A stretch of 58,213 nucleotides of DNA, from contig JACUTV010000006.1 in the NCBI GenBank assembly GCA_014859645.1, forward strand, positions 1 through 58,213, in the 5' to 3' direction. This DNA comes from Campylobacterales bacterium (GTDB lineage: Bacteria; Campylobacterota; Campylobacteria; Campylobacterales; Campylobacteraceae). Below the pieces are notes generated by a model. That model saw only the letters and a list, made by a program, of their open reading frames with translations. It was not told where the DNA came from and made no database searches. Shown here in pieces: positions 44,522 through 53,800 of this stretch. A program made the position numbers and the translations under genes. Numbering within the stretch: position 1 is the stretch's first letter; each line of letters starts with the position of its first letter.

Positions 44522-44891
44522 GGATTTTCCCTGTTGCTAAGTCTAGTAAAACAGCTCTAAGTTTATCGGTTTCGATGGGTTTGTACAAAATTTCTGTGGC
44601 ACCAAGTGCTAGGACGCGTTCTTTAGTGAGTTTTTGTCGGTCCGCTGAAATCATAATCACAATCGCCTTGGGGTCAAAGGCGCGGATTTCTTCCAAGGCT
44701 TCAAAGCCATTTTTCTTGGGCATAGTAATATCCAAAAGCACAATATCAGGACGATGCTCTTTGTAGAGCGCAACCGCAGCCTCGCCATCTTCTGCCTCAA
44801 AAATAGTAGCGCGTTTGCGCAAGGCTTCAGGCAAGGTTTGGATAGACCAATTTCGAGAAAGCCGCGAATCATCAACGATAAGAAATTTCAT
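44505..44891 (-). CDS. CheY-like single-domain response regulator
   Basis: A 128-residue receiver domain without output domain. Acidic D7/D8, phospho-acceptor D54 in IVLLDITMPKKNG, S82 and K104 in ILYKPIE are all in place. It would signal by protein contact, probably to the CheC-like or PAS-GGDEF proteins of its operon or to the flagellar motor. AGGGGG precedes the ATG. No histidine kinase lies nearby. Confidence 0.92.
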   Translation of the reverse strand: MKFLIVDDSRLSRNWSIQTLPEALRKRATIFEAEDGEAAVALYKEHRPDIVLLDITMPKKNGFEALEEIRAFDPKAIVIMISADRQKLTKERVLALGATEILYKPIETDKLRAVLLDLATGKIHDDHV

Positions 44892-44914
44892 GTAAACCCC
44901 CTAAAAAAGTCTTG

Positions 44915-44920
44915 ATTATA
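44915..44920 (-). promoter_or_regulatory. Sigma-70 -10 for the response regulator operon
   Basis: TATAAT on the minus strand (AGCTATAATCAAG), 24 bases before the ATG. Upstream T-rich sequence fits Campylobacterota promoters. Confidence 0.6.
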
Positions 44921-45000
44921 GCTAAAAATGATAACAAATGGGTTAACAGTTGCTTTATGCGACAGGGTAAAAAGAGTACTTTATCTCTCGTTGTTTTTCT

Positions 45001-45010
45001 TTACATGTAA
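45001..45010. repeat. TTACATGTAA copy in the doxX promoter
   Basis: CTTTACATGTAAAG lies just upstream of the doxX -10, overlapping the expected -35 position, so a protein bound here would affect initiation. One of the intergenic copies of the iterated palindrome. Confidence 0.75.
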
Positions 45011-45018
45011 AGAATTGG

Positions 45019-45024
45019 TATACT
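45019..45024 (+). promoter_or_regulatory. Candidate -10 for doxX
   Basis: TATACT preceded by TTGG, 29 bases before the ATG. The same GGTATACT context occurs before ftsK at 48586. Confidence 0.5.
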
Positions 45025-45052
45025 TTCGCAAAACAACATAAGGAAAAATGAC

Positions 45053-45484
45053 ATGGGTGTTATTGAAAAAAAGCTTGCCGTACTCTTGAGTGCGGATTTG
45101 GGTAAATTGGTATTGCGTGTAGCTATTGCGGTGTTAATGCTGTTCCATGGGTTTAAAAAGATTAGCTCAGGAATCACAGGCATTAAAGCTTTGGTTGTAA
45201 AAGGAGGGTTTCCAGAAATCCTTGCTTATGGAGTGTACGTGGGCGAACTGGTTGTTCCTATTTTACTCATTTTAGGACTTTTTACGCGCCTAAGTGCTTT
45301 CTTTTTTGCTGCAACAATGGGTTTTGTACTCACCTTGGCTTTCTCGGGCAGAATGTTTGCGCTTGATGGCAGAACAGGCGGACTCGTCGCTGAACTTCCA
45401 CTACTTTACCTTTTGTGCGCTCTTGCTGTGTTTTTCTTGGGGGCAGGGAAATACAGCCTAGACAACAAATTGGGGCAAGCCTAG
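45053..45484 (+). CDS. DoxX family membrane protein
   Basis: A 143-residue protein with four helices. The DoxX pattern is visible as LVLRVAIAVLMLFHGFKKI, PEILAYGVYVGELVVPILLILG and TRLSAFFFAATMGFVL. The family includes thiosulfate:quinone oxidoreductase subunits and many membrane proteins of unknown redox role; this stand-alone member gets no specific function. AAGGAAAA precedes the ATG. Confidence 0.85.
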   Translation: MGVIEKKLAVLLSADLGKLVLRVAIAVLMLFHGFKKISSGITGIKALVVKGGFPEILAYGVYVGELVVPILLILGLFTRLSAFFFAATMGFVLTLAFSGRMFALDGRTGGLVAELPLLYLLCALAVFFLGAGKYSLDNKLGQA

Positions 45485-45575
45485 TAAAAACTGGGCTTGT
45501 TGTGCACTTGGAACAGTTGAGAAAAAATAGTTTTAGTGTTAATAGAAAAGGTGTTGATTGAGAAAAATTATGAGG

Positions 45576-45662
45576 TGGTACCTGAGGGCGGACTCGAACC
45601 GCCACGACATCACTGCCACTGGATTTTGAATCCAGCGTGTCTACCAATTTCACCACTCAGGC
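45576..45662 (-). tRNA. tRNA-Leu (anticodon CAA)
   Basis: An 87-base class II tRNA with encoded CCA. The acceptor GCCTGAG pairs with CTCAGGT (one G:U); the anticodon stem CTGGA/TCCAG encloses the loop TTCAAAA, giving CAA; a long variable arm follows; the T-arm has GTTCGAGTC. Reads UUG leucine codons. Confidence 0.97.
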
Positions 45663-45688
45663 GTTTTAAAACGAGAAGAGAATAGTAC

Positions 45689-45728
45689 AAAAAAAAAGCT
45701 TAAGGCTTTGTAAAAAACCCTAAGCTTT
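45689..45728 (-). terminator. Rho-independent terminator after hup
   Basis: On the minus strand AAAGCTTAGG and CCTTAAGCTTT form a 10-bp stem with a one-base bulge, followed by a run of T overlapping the stem end and extending beyond it. It lies 22 bases after the HU stop and before the tRNA. Confidence 0.8.
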
Positions 45729-45749
45729 AGAAAAAATAACAATTAGAGA

Positions 45750-46028
45750 TTATTTACCAGCTACTGAATCTTTCAGTTTTTTTCCTACTTTAAATTTTAC
45801 AGCTTTGCTTGCAGGGACGTCAACAACTTTATCGGTTCCTGGTACGCGAGCCTTACGTGCAGCACGAGTTGCAGTACTAAATGTTCCAAAACCGATAAAG
45901 CTTACGCTTTTATCAGCAACAAGTGCATCACCGATTGTCTCAAGTGCAGCATCAATTGCCTTTTGAGTATCTTTTTTTGAAAGCCCTGCTTTCTCTGAAA
46001 CCGCCTGAATAAATTCAGCTTTCTTCAT
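45750..46028 (-). CDS. hup: DNA-binding protein HU
   Basis: A 92-residue nucleoid protein: MKKAEFIQAVSEKAGLSKKD at the N-terminus, IGFGTFSTATRAARKAR at the base of the DNA-clasping arm and KFKVGKKLKDSV at the end. Bends and compacts DNA. AAAGGAT precedes the ATG at 46028; the frame extends upstream to 46100 but without homology. Confidence 0.96.
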   Translation of the reverse strand: MKKAEFIQAVSEKAGLSKKDTQKAIDAALETIGDALVADKSVSFIGFGTFSTATRAARKARVPGTDKVVDVPASKAVKFKVGKKLKDSVAGK

Positions 46029-46059
46029 TAGCCATCCTTTAATGAGTTGTAATTCGGGC

Positions 46060-46065
46060 ATTGTA
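46060..46065 (-). promoter_or_regulatory. Candidate -10 for hup
   Basis: TACAAT on the minus strand, 31 bases before the ATG, embedded in the palindrome CATTGTACAATG (46059-46070). A T-run precedes it on the sense strand. Confidence 0.45.
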
Positions 46066-46108
46066 CAATGTTTTTTTAGAAAACACAATAATATTTTCAA
46101 AAAAATAG

Positions 46109-46135
46109 TAAAGAAATATACCGTATCGTCGATGT
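46109..46135 (+). promoter_or_regulatory. Candidate sigma-28 promoter upstream of flgL
   Basis: TAAAGAAA, 11 bases, GTCGATGT. Spacing equals the FliA consensus and matches the flaG promoter in this window (GTCGATAT). The downstream half of the -35 is weaker. It lies 10 bases before a sigma-54 site. Confidence 0.55.
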
Positions 46136-46144
46136 TTAACGCAG

Positions 46145-46161
46145 TGGAATCAAAATTGCTT
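46145..46161 (+). promoter_or_regulatory. Sigma-54 promoter for flgL
   Basis: TGGAATCAAAATTGCTT has GG at 46146-46147 and GC at 46158-46159, exactly 10 bases apart. It ends 31 bases before the flgL ATG, with a TTACATGTAA copy (46163-46172) covering the expected transcription start. Confidence 0.78.
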
Positions 46162-46162
46162 G

Positions 46163-46172
46163 TTACATGTAA
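46163..46172. repeat. TTACATGTAA copy at the flgL transcription start
   Basis: TTACATGTAAAG lies four bases past the GC of the sigma-54 -12 element, so it should span the +1 region of flgL and could act as an operator. It is followed by AGGAG, the flgL ribosome binding site. Confidence 0.7.
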
Positions 46173-46192
46173 AGAAAAACAGGAGACGTTTC

Positions 46193-48568
46193 ATGCGTAT
46201 TACAAATCAACTTTTTTTCAATAATACCCAGAGTAATTACCAAAGTAGCATGAAAGGGTTGCATAACACCAATCAACAACTTTCCAGTGGGTTAAAGATT
46301 CAATACAGCTTTGAAGATACAGGAATCTATGTAGATGCAATGCGTTTGGATTACGAGGCGAGTACGCTAGCACAGGTTAAGCAAACGAGCGCTAAAGCGC
46401 AATCTTTTGCCAACAATACGGACAAGGCATTCAACCAATTTTCCAGCTCCCTTGACCAGTTTAAAATCAAACTAACACAAGCGGCTAATGACGGAGCAAT
46501 GTCAGATACAAGCCGTGAGGCCATTGCCAATGAATTAGAAGCAATCAGAACGCACCTCGCAAGCGTTGCTAATACCTCCATTAATGGTACATTTCTATTT
46601 TCGGGAAGCGCAACAGATGTTAAGCCTATTGGTGCAAATGGCTCCTATAAGGGTAATGGAGAATCTTTGAATGCTCTCGTGGGTTCACAAGTGCAGCTTG
46701 CCTATAATATTGACGGGCAATCGCTTTTTTTAGGCTCTAGCGGAGATTACAATAAAAAAGTATCTGCCAATATGCCCATGTTTAACCTGACAAAGCTTCA
46801 TCCAGGTGTCATGCAGGGTAACGAGGGCGAGATTTCAGTCCCAACGTATCTTAAAACCACGGATACGATTCGCGATATGGTAGGCGACACAGACGCCGAT
46901 ACTGCCAATGATCCAAATGCGGTCTTTTATGTCTCAGGCGTTAACAGCCATGGTACATCTTTTAATACAAAAATAGAAATGACAAGCAATGCATCGGTGG
47001 AGGATTTTCTAGAGCGTATCGGTCACGCCTATGGCAACACTTCTACTAGTAAAGTCGTTGATGTTTCATTGAATGACCATGGTCAAGTGGAAGTGACAGA
47101 TTTGCGCAAAGGGAGCAACCAATTAGAATTTCATATTTTTGGAGCAGTTGATCGTAGCGCAGCTGCTGGTACGGCTGGTAATGCAGACGCAACAGATTTG
47201 GATGCCTTATTTGCCAATCAGAATGTGGATATAGTGGAGTTTATGCGCAGTGATTTTAGTGCTAACGCCACCCTTCCAACGGTTGCTTCGAGAGAAGATT
47301 TTACGCGACCTGGAACTTTTAAAATGGGCGTACCGCTTACCTTAGGGGATGGTAGCCATGCAAATGCTGCTACAAATCTTGATGCACTTTTCCCCGCCAA
47401 CGTCGACCATGTTTTGGTGGGAGCAACCCCATTGTCTGTAGCGGGAAATACCGTGCAAGACCTGCTTAGTGCTATTGAGACAGAAGCTGCACTTCCTGCA
47501 GGAAGTGCACGCATTGAAAATGGGCAAATTCTTGTGGAAGATACCACGAGTGCCTTTTCACTTACTCTAACCACACGAGATGTTGCTAATGTGAATGTGG
47601 CGGGATTTAAAACCTTTGATGCGGCGAATTTTGAACGCCGTGGTTTTGAGCTTGACGGCAACCAACTCTCTGGCAATATTTCCCAGATTGTGAATGAAAC
47701 GGGAAATTATGCCGTTTCAAACACCAAACTTTCCGAAGCCTCCAATACGGGAACTGTTGATGGGACGACGTTCGCATTAGAATTTGTAGACATCCAAGGG
47801 AATGTGCGCAAAGCAGAAATTAACCTTGCAAGCCCTCAAAGTACCTTTAGTGTTGACATGGATAATGATGGGGTGATGGATGACACCTATGTCATTTTTA
47901 ATGGAAAGGGCGAGGATACGGCAGCCGATGATGTGACATACCGACAACTTATGGATATAGTAGGGATGGTAACGTCCAATGTGTTTCCTATGACACCTGA
48001 TGATGCGGGCTACAATACGGCTATTACTAATTCGCGCAACCGTGTCGATGTGAATCTAGACCACCAAGGACACATTCAGATTGTAGATAAAACTAGCTCT
48101 GTGTCGCAAATGCGATTAACCATGCATGATGCAAATGCCAATGATTTTAGCACACCAAGCACACTAAACTTCATGTCCAATAATGCCATTGTGGTCGATG
48201 AACCTTCTTTGGATATTTTTAAAGATTTGGATGCCATGATTGAAGCCGTGCGTAATGGAACTTACCGCGCTGATGGAACAAACGGTGACCGAAATCCTGG
48301 GATTCAAAACTCCCTTGAGCGCCTTGATCATATTATGGACCATTTCACAAGACAACACACCAAAATCGGGGCCTTATCTAATGCCTTGCGAGATTCAAAA
48401 GACCGTGCCACACTCCTTGAGGTGAATGTCAAATCTGTCAAATCTGAAATTATTGACGCGGATTACGGCGAGACGATGATGAAGTTTCAACAATACGTGC
48501 TTTCTTACCAGGCGATGCTTTCGTCGATTTCAAAAATCAATCAGCTCTCTTTGGTGAATTACATGTAA
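46193..48568 (+). CDS. flgL: Flagellar hook-associated protein FlgL
   Basis: A 791-residue junction protein. The N-terminus MRITNQLFFNNTQSNYQSSM, with LNTNQQLSSG-like LHNTNQQLSSGLKI, and the C-terminus YGETMMKFQQYVLSYQAML with INQLSLVNYM are flagellin-type D0 helices. It is far longer than enteric FlgL (about 317) owing to a large exposed central insert, as in Campylobacter. ATG at 46193 follows AGGAG. The last codons Tyr-Met-stop are formed by a TTACATGTAA copy. Confidence 0.93.
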   Translation: MRITNQLFFNNTQSNYQSSMKGLHNTNQQLSSGLKIQYSFEDTGIYVDAMRLDYEASTLAQVKQTSAKAQSFANNTDKAFNQFSSSLDQFKIKLTQAANDGAMSDTSREAIANELEAIRTHLASVANTSINGTFLFSGSATDVKPIGANGSYKGNGESLNALVGSQVQLAYNIDGQSLFLGSSGDYNKKVSANMPMFNLTKLHPGVMQGNEGEISVPTYLKTTDTIRDMVGDTDADTANDPNAVFYVSGVNSHGTSFNTKIEMTSNASVEDFLERIGHAYGNTSTSKVVDVSLNDHGQVEVTDLRKGSNQLEFHIFGAVDRSAAAGTAGNADATDLDALFANQNVDIVEFMRSDFSANATLPTVASREDFTRPGTFKMGVPLTLGDGSHANAATNLDALFPANVDHVLVGATPLSVAGNTVQDLLSAIETEAALPAGSARIENGQILVEDTTSAFSLTLTTRDVANVNVAGFKTFDAANFERRGFELDGNQLSGNISQIVNETGNYAVSNTKLSEASNTGTVDGTTFALEFVDIQGNVRKAEINLASPQSTFSVDMDNDGVMDDTYVIFNGKGEDTAADDVTYRQLMDIVGMVTSNVFPMTPDDAGYNTAITNSRNRVDVNLDHQGHIQIVDKTSSVSQMRLTMHDANANDFSTPSTLNFMSNNAIVVDEPSLDIFKDLDAMIEAVRNGTYRADGTNGDRNPGIQNSLERLDHIMDHFTRQHTKIGALSNALRDSKDRATLLEVNVKSVKSEIIDADYGETMMKFQQYVLSYQAMLSSISKINQLSLVNYM

Positions 48569-48585
48569 ACTAAGTGAGGGGTTGG

Positions 48586-48591
48586 TATACT
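48586..48591 (+). promoter_or_regulatory. Candidate -10 for ftsK
   Basis: TATACT in GGTTGGTATACTCTTGG, 27 bases before the TTG start. Nearly the same sequence precedes doxX. Confidence 0.5.
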
Positions 48592-48603
48592 CTTGGTTTT
48601 GAT

Positions 48604-48613
48604 TTACATGTAA
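48604..48613. repeat. TTACATGTAA copy forming the ftsK ribosome binding site
   Basis: TTTACATGTAAAGGATTG: the 3' half of the palindrome supplies the AAAGGA box for the TTG start at 48618. The palindrome could occlude or expose the ribosome site. Confidence 0.75.
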
Positions 48614-48617
48614 AGGA

Positions 48618-50795
48618 TTGACGATCTTACGCGAAATACTCTTCATTTTATCGGTAGCATTTTTAGTTTATTTTGGTATCGCAACACTTGTAAGTGAAGC
48701 CGCTTTTGTGGGCTCTTTTGGCCGAGGATTGGGGCTTTTGAACCAAGACCTTTTTGGGTACCTTGGGTTTGTGTATCCGTTTTTATTAATCATTCCTGCC
48801 TTTATTGCGTACCGTCTTCAAAACCTGAGTGCGAGGATTGCTGAAATCACCCTTGCCACTCTTTTGTTATTTGCCAATTTTCTTATTTTTCAAGCGACGG
48901 TTGTGCACGATGCATTGCGTGGTGAGATTGGCTTTGCTATTGTAGAAATGCTCCAGACGTTCATTGGCACCTTTGGCGTGTGGGTATTTATCGTCATGGT
49001 GTTTGTACTTTCCTTGGTGATTTTACTGGATTCGAGTTTTGATGTTTTTGTAAAACTTTTCAAGCGCAAAGCTTCTTCTTTTGTACAAGACCTTCCAAAA
49101 CCGTCATTTTCTTCGGAAAAAAAAAGAGACGAACCTGCTGATGAAGCGCCATTATTTACGCCAAAACCAGTAAAAGAACCCCTTGTTCAGCCACGTATTT
49201 TGGATGAAGAAACCCCTTTTATCATCGAAGAAGAAATGGAAAGTGTTGCTGTGGAGACGGAAGAACTACCTCAAGAAACCAGTGCAGAAGCCCCTGTGCA
49301 TCATGGGGCAGTTGAAATCCTCAATGAGTTAGAAGAAAATAAAAAACTCTTAGAAGAAATCGAAAAAGGGGAGCAAGAAAAGCCCAAAGATTTTAAACTC
49401 CCTTCATTAAAATTTCTCGCTGACCCACCTAAAAAAGGGTTGCAAATCAGCGAAGCAGAAATCGACCAAAAGATTTCTGATTTGCTCGATAAACTCCGTC
49501 GCTTCAAGATAGACGGGGACGTGGTGCGTACCTACACAGGCCCAGTGGTAACAACCTTTGAGTTTCGCCCTGCGCCGCACATCAAAGTCTCAAAGATTTT
49601 GACCTTACAAGATGACCTCGCTATGGCGCTCAAAGCCCAGACGATTCGCATCCAAGCACCCGTGCCGGGCAAAGATGTAGTAGGTATTGAAATCCCTAAC
49701 AAACACATTGACACCATTTACCTCAAAGATATTTTAGAAAGCGACGTGTTTAGAACCTCTTCTTCGCCACTGACTATCGCCCTTGGGAAAGACATCGTCG
49801 GGAATCCTTTTGTGACAGATTTGAAACGCCTGCCACACTTACTCATCGCGGGGACTACAGGAAGCGGGAAGAGTGTGGGGATTAACTCCATGTTGCTCTC
49901 TTTGCTTTACCGAAACTCTCCTGACACCCTTCGGCTGTTGATGATTGACCCAAAAATGCTAGAATTTTCCATGTACAACGGCATCCCTCATTTGCTCACA
50001 CCTGTTATCACGCAAGCCAAACAAGCCGTGACGGCATTGGCAAATATGGTGGCGGAAATGGAGCGGCGGTATCAGATTATGAGCCGTACCAAAACTAAAA
50101 ATATCGAAGGTTACAACGAAAAATGCAAGCGCGAAGGGAAACCGCAACTACCCTTCATTTTAGTCATTATTGACGAGTTGGCAGATTTGATGATGACAAG
50201 TGGCAAGGATGTGGAGTTTTACATCGCCCGTTTGGCGCAAATGGCACGTGCTAGTGGGATTCACCTTATTGTCGCCACCCAACGCCCTTCGGTTGATGTG
50301 GTTACGGGGCTCATTAAGGCCAATTTACCCTCACGCATTAGCTACAAAGTAGGGCAAAAGATTGACAGTAAAGTCATTTTAGACTCCATGGGAGCTGAGT
50401 CTCTTTTGGGGCGAGGAGATTTGCTCTTTACTCCTCCTTCTTCCCCTGGCCTCATCCGCTTGCACGCACCGTTTGCTAGCGAGAAAGAGATTGAAACCGT
50501 GGTTGAGTACCTCAAAACGCAACGCGAAACCCAATACGACCAAAGTTTTTTAAAAGAGAGCAGTCCGGAAGCTGGCGGCGGGGCAGGAGAGTTTAGGCCA
50601 GAAGATGGAGACATTGATGAGCTTTTTGATGAAGCTAAAGGCATTGTGTTGAGCGAGCAAAAGACCTCCATTAGTTACATTCAGCGCCGTCTTCAGATTG
50701 GGTACAATCGTGCTGCGCGGATTATTGAACAGCTTGAAAACATGGGGGTGCTTTCAGCGCCAAACAACAAGGGCCAACGCGAGATTCTTGATTAA
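48618..50795 (+). CDS. ftsK: DNA translocase FtsK
   Basis: A 725-residue protein: four N-terminal membrane helices (to about residue 145), an acidic Pro/Glu-rich linker, a RecA-type motor with Walker A AGTTGSGKSVGIN and Walker B FILVIIDELADLMM, and a C-terminal gamma winged helix (QTSISYIQRRLQIGYNRAARIIEQL-like). It pumps chromosomal DNA at the septum and activates XerH/XerCD. The start is TTG behind AAAGGA; there is no better ATG upstream. Confidence 0.95.
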   Translation: MTILREILFILSVAFLVYFGIATLVSEAAFVGSFGRGLGLLNQDLFGYLGFVYPFLLIIPAFIAYRLQNLSARIAEITLATLLLFANFLIFQATVVHDALRGEIGFAIVEMLQTFIGTFGVWVFIVMVFVLSLVILLDSSFDVFVKLFKRKASSFVQDLPKPSFSSEKKRDEPADEAPLFTPKPVKEPLVQPRILDEETPFIIEEEMESVAVETEELPQETSAEAPVHHGAVEILNELEENKKLLEEIEKGEQEKPKDFKLPSLKFLADPPKKGLQISEAEIDQKISDLLDKLRRFKIDGDVVRTYTGPVVTTFEFRPAPHIKVSKILTLQDDLAMALKAQTIRIQAPVPGKDVVGIEIPNKHIDTIYLKDILESDVFRTSSSPLTIALGKDIVGNPFVTDLKRLPHLLIAGTTGSGKSVGINSMLLSLLYRNSPDTLRLLMIDPKMLEFSMYNGIPHLLTPVITQAKQAVTALANMVAEMERRYQIMSRTKTKNIEGYNEKCKREGKPQLPFILVIIDELADLMMTSGKDVEFYIARLAQMARASGIHLIVATQRPSVDVVTGLIKANLPSRISYKVGQKIDSKVILDSMGAESLLGRGDLLFTPPSSPGLIRLHAPFASEKEIETVVEYLKTQRETQYDQSFLKESSPEAGGGAGEFRPEDGDIDELFDEAKGIVLSEQKTSISYIQRRLQIGYNRAARIIEQLENMGVLSAPNNKGQREILD

Positions 50796-50798
50796 GCT

Positions 50799-50808
50799 TT
50801 ACATGTAA
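50799..50808. repeat. TTACATGTAA copy forming the RND pump ribosome binding site
   Basis: CTTTACATGTAAAGG lies between the ftsK stop and the RND ATG at 50812, again with the palindrome's end supplying AAAGG. The spacer to the ATG is only about two bases, unusually short, so a downstream GTG at 50818 is an alternative start. Confidence 0.7.
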
Positions 50809-50811
50809 AGG

Positions 50812-53800
50812 ATGCGCGTGAATCTTATTATTGAATTCTTTATTGGCCGCCCTAGGCTAAATTACCTCCTTTTTTTCTTTTTAATTTTAGCGGGCGTCGT
50901 GTCCTATGTGACCATGCCCAAAGAAATCTTTCCCCCTTTAGCTCTTGATAAAATCTCTATCACGGGGTTTTATTCGGGTGCTAGTCCAAACGCCCTTGAT
51001 AAAATGGCAGTCTCTCGGATTGAAGATGAAATTAGCAATGTGTCTGGGATTCGCTCAGTAGAATCCACTATCGCTTCTGGGCGTTTTTCGATGGTGGTTG
51101 AGCTTGAAAAGAGTGCAGATAAAAACGACGTGCTTCAAAAAATCAAAGACGGTATCGCGCGGGTGCGTCCTGATTTACCCGCTGATATGGATGAGCCTAA
51201 TGCGACCTTGTTTGCCTTTTCAATTCCGCTCATTCTTGTCAATATCAGCTCTGATACACTTAGTATTGATGCGCTAGTAGAGATTGCAAAGGCGTTTAAA
51301 TCAGACCTTTCTCAGATTGAAAACCTCACTAATTTGCAAATCTACGGCGAAGGTGAGCGGGTAATCGAGATAGTCCTTGATACACGCAAACTCGAAGCTT
51401 ACGGCCTTTCTTCGGCATCGATGGCGACAGCTATTGGGCGGATTTCTTCTATTTTTCCCATTGGAAAACTGGAAGAAACGGGAGGAAAACATGCATTTAT
51501 TTCGACCTATAACGGCAAAGAACCCCATGAGCTTCTTAATGCATTACTTCGGATTGATGGAAAATCACTGCGCCTTGGAGACGTAGCGACCATTGAAAAG
51601 CACTACACGCAAACAGACACGCTTTCTTCTTTTGAAGGCAGACGTTCCCTAAGCGTCAACGTGGCAAAAACCGAAGAGGGCAATGCCATGGCGCTAGCGA
51701 GCAAGGTCAAAGAGCGCGTTAACGAACTGGCTATGCGTTACCCTGGGGTAACTGTAGGGACGTTTTCTGATACTTCCGTGTACATTGAAAACCGTCTAAA
51801 TACGGTGGTTTCCAACATCCTATTTGGGCTTATCTTGGTTGGTTTAGTGATGCATTTGCTTGTGAATCACCGCATTTCGCTAGTAGTGATTATCGGGGTG
51901 CCCACCTCGTTTATCATCGCGCTTTTGTTCATGGACTTGGGCGGTTATAGCATCAATATGATGACTCTTTTAGGTGCGCTCATCGCCATTGGGGTGATTG
52001 TGGATGATGCGATTATCGTAGCGGAAAACATCCAGCGCCACATTGAAGAGGGGATGGCGCCCAAAGAAGCGGCGATTGTGGGCACCAAAGAAGTGGTGAC
52101 TCCCGTGCTTGCCGCGTCCTTTACGACGATTTTTGCGTTTTTGCCCATGCTGATTATGAGTGGTGAGATGGGGCAGTTTATCAAGCTCATTCCCATTGCT
52201 ATTAGCGTGCTTATTTTAGCTTCATTGATTGAATCGTTCATTTTTTTACCTATCCATGCGTCTCATTTGTTGCGCCCAAAGGACAAACAGGTGGATTGGT
52301 CGCGGGCGATGGACGTCTACATCAATTTTGTGCGCAAGCTCATCAAATACCGCAAAACCACCTTGTTTACCTTTTGGATTTTGGTTCCTGCGTTGATTGT
52401 TGGGGGATTTGCGCTGAGTAAGTTTAAAATCTTTCCAGAATTTGACGGCGATCAGATGAATATCAGTTGCAAACTTCCCGTGGAGACAACTTTGGAAGAA
52501 ACCCATGGGATTGCTAGGGCGCTTGAAGCGGAAGTACTGCGCCTAAAAGAGAAGTATTTTATTGAAAATGTGACGGTGATTTCGGGCTTTCGCATGAACG
52601 CCAAAGGAGAAGGAGAGGAGGGGACTAACCTGTTTCACCTTTTTGTGGATTTGAAGCGGGCTAAGCCTGACAACCTTGTTTCCAAGTACATCACGCCCAT
52701 TCTTTCCTTTGACCTCAAAAGCATGGACTATGAACGCACGTTCAAATCGTATGACATTGAAGCACAGCTGCGAGACGAACTTGTGGCTTTCATGGCGCAG
52801 TATGAAACGGTAAATTTTGAAGTGCAAGGGCCAAATGCTGGGGTTGTAAGCATGCCCATTGAGCTTTTTGTGTATGCGGCGCAAGATGAGGATGCCAAGG
52901 TGGCTATTGCGCGTATTAAGCGCGCGCTAGGGGGCATTAAAGGGACGAATACCATCGGAGATGACGCCACACTTGGTGTACCAGAAATCAAGTTAAAAGT
53001 CACGCCCTACGGGGAGATATTGGGTATAGACGAAGGAACGCTCGCGCGGGTTTTGGGTGAATATTTTTTAGAATCTTCTCAGGCCAAAGGATTTGATGAT
53101 GAGGGATTCTTTGACGTAATTTTAAAGGAAAAAAACCACAACTCTTTGGAACGATTGCGCAGTTTCATGTTGACCTTGGATTCGGGAAAACAAGTAGCAC
53201 TGCGGGATGTGGTAGAGTTTGTAGAAGTGGAAAATTACGAAAAAATATTTAAAAAAGACGGTAAAAAACGGTGGATGGTCTTTAGTAATGTTGCCAGTGA
53301 CATCACGCCTAGCGAAGTGCTAAAAGAGCTTAAGCCCACGTTGGATGCTATTGCTAGCGAGGGTGTTGTGAATGTGGGGTTTGGGGGAGAGAAAGAACAA
53401 AACGACCAGCTTGTCCGCGAAATGAGCATGGCCAGTGCTATTGCATTGTTTTTGATTTTTGTGACGCTTTTGGTAATGTTTGATTCGTACCGTTTGGCGT
53501 TTATCATCCTTTCTGTCGTGCCTTTTTCCCTTCTTGGGGTGGTGGCAGGTCATAGTATCATGGGGATGGATTTGTCCATGCCTTCGATGATTGGCGCCCT
53601 TGGATTGGCGGGCGTGGTGATTAATGATGGGATTATCATGCTTGATTTTATCCGTAAAACCACGACGATGGAAGCGCTTTTGGGGCGGGCAAAACTGCGC
53701 CTTCGCCCCATTGTCTTGACATCCATTACCACCCTTGCAGGACTTTCTACGCTCATCTTTTTCCCTTCAGGCCAAGCGGTCATCTTGCAGCCTTTGGCAG

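Noticed and set aside
45330-45656. Minus-strand open frame of 108 codons over the tRNA region
   Set aside because: Its first residues are a translation of tRNA-Leu; the rest is antisense to doxX.
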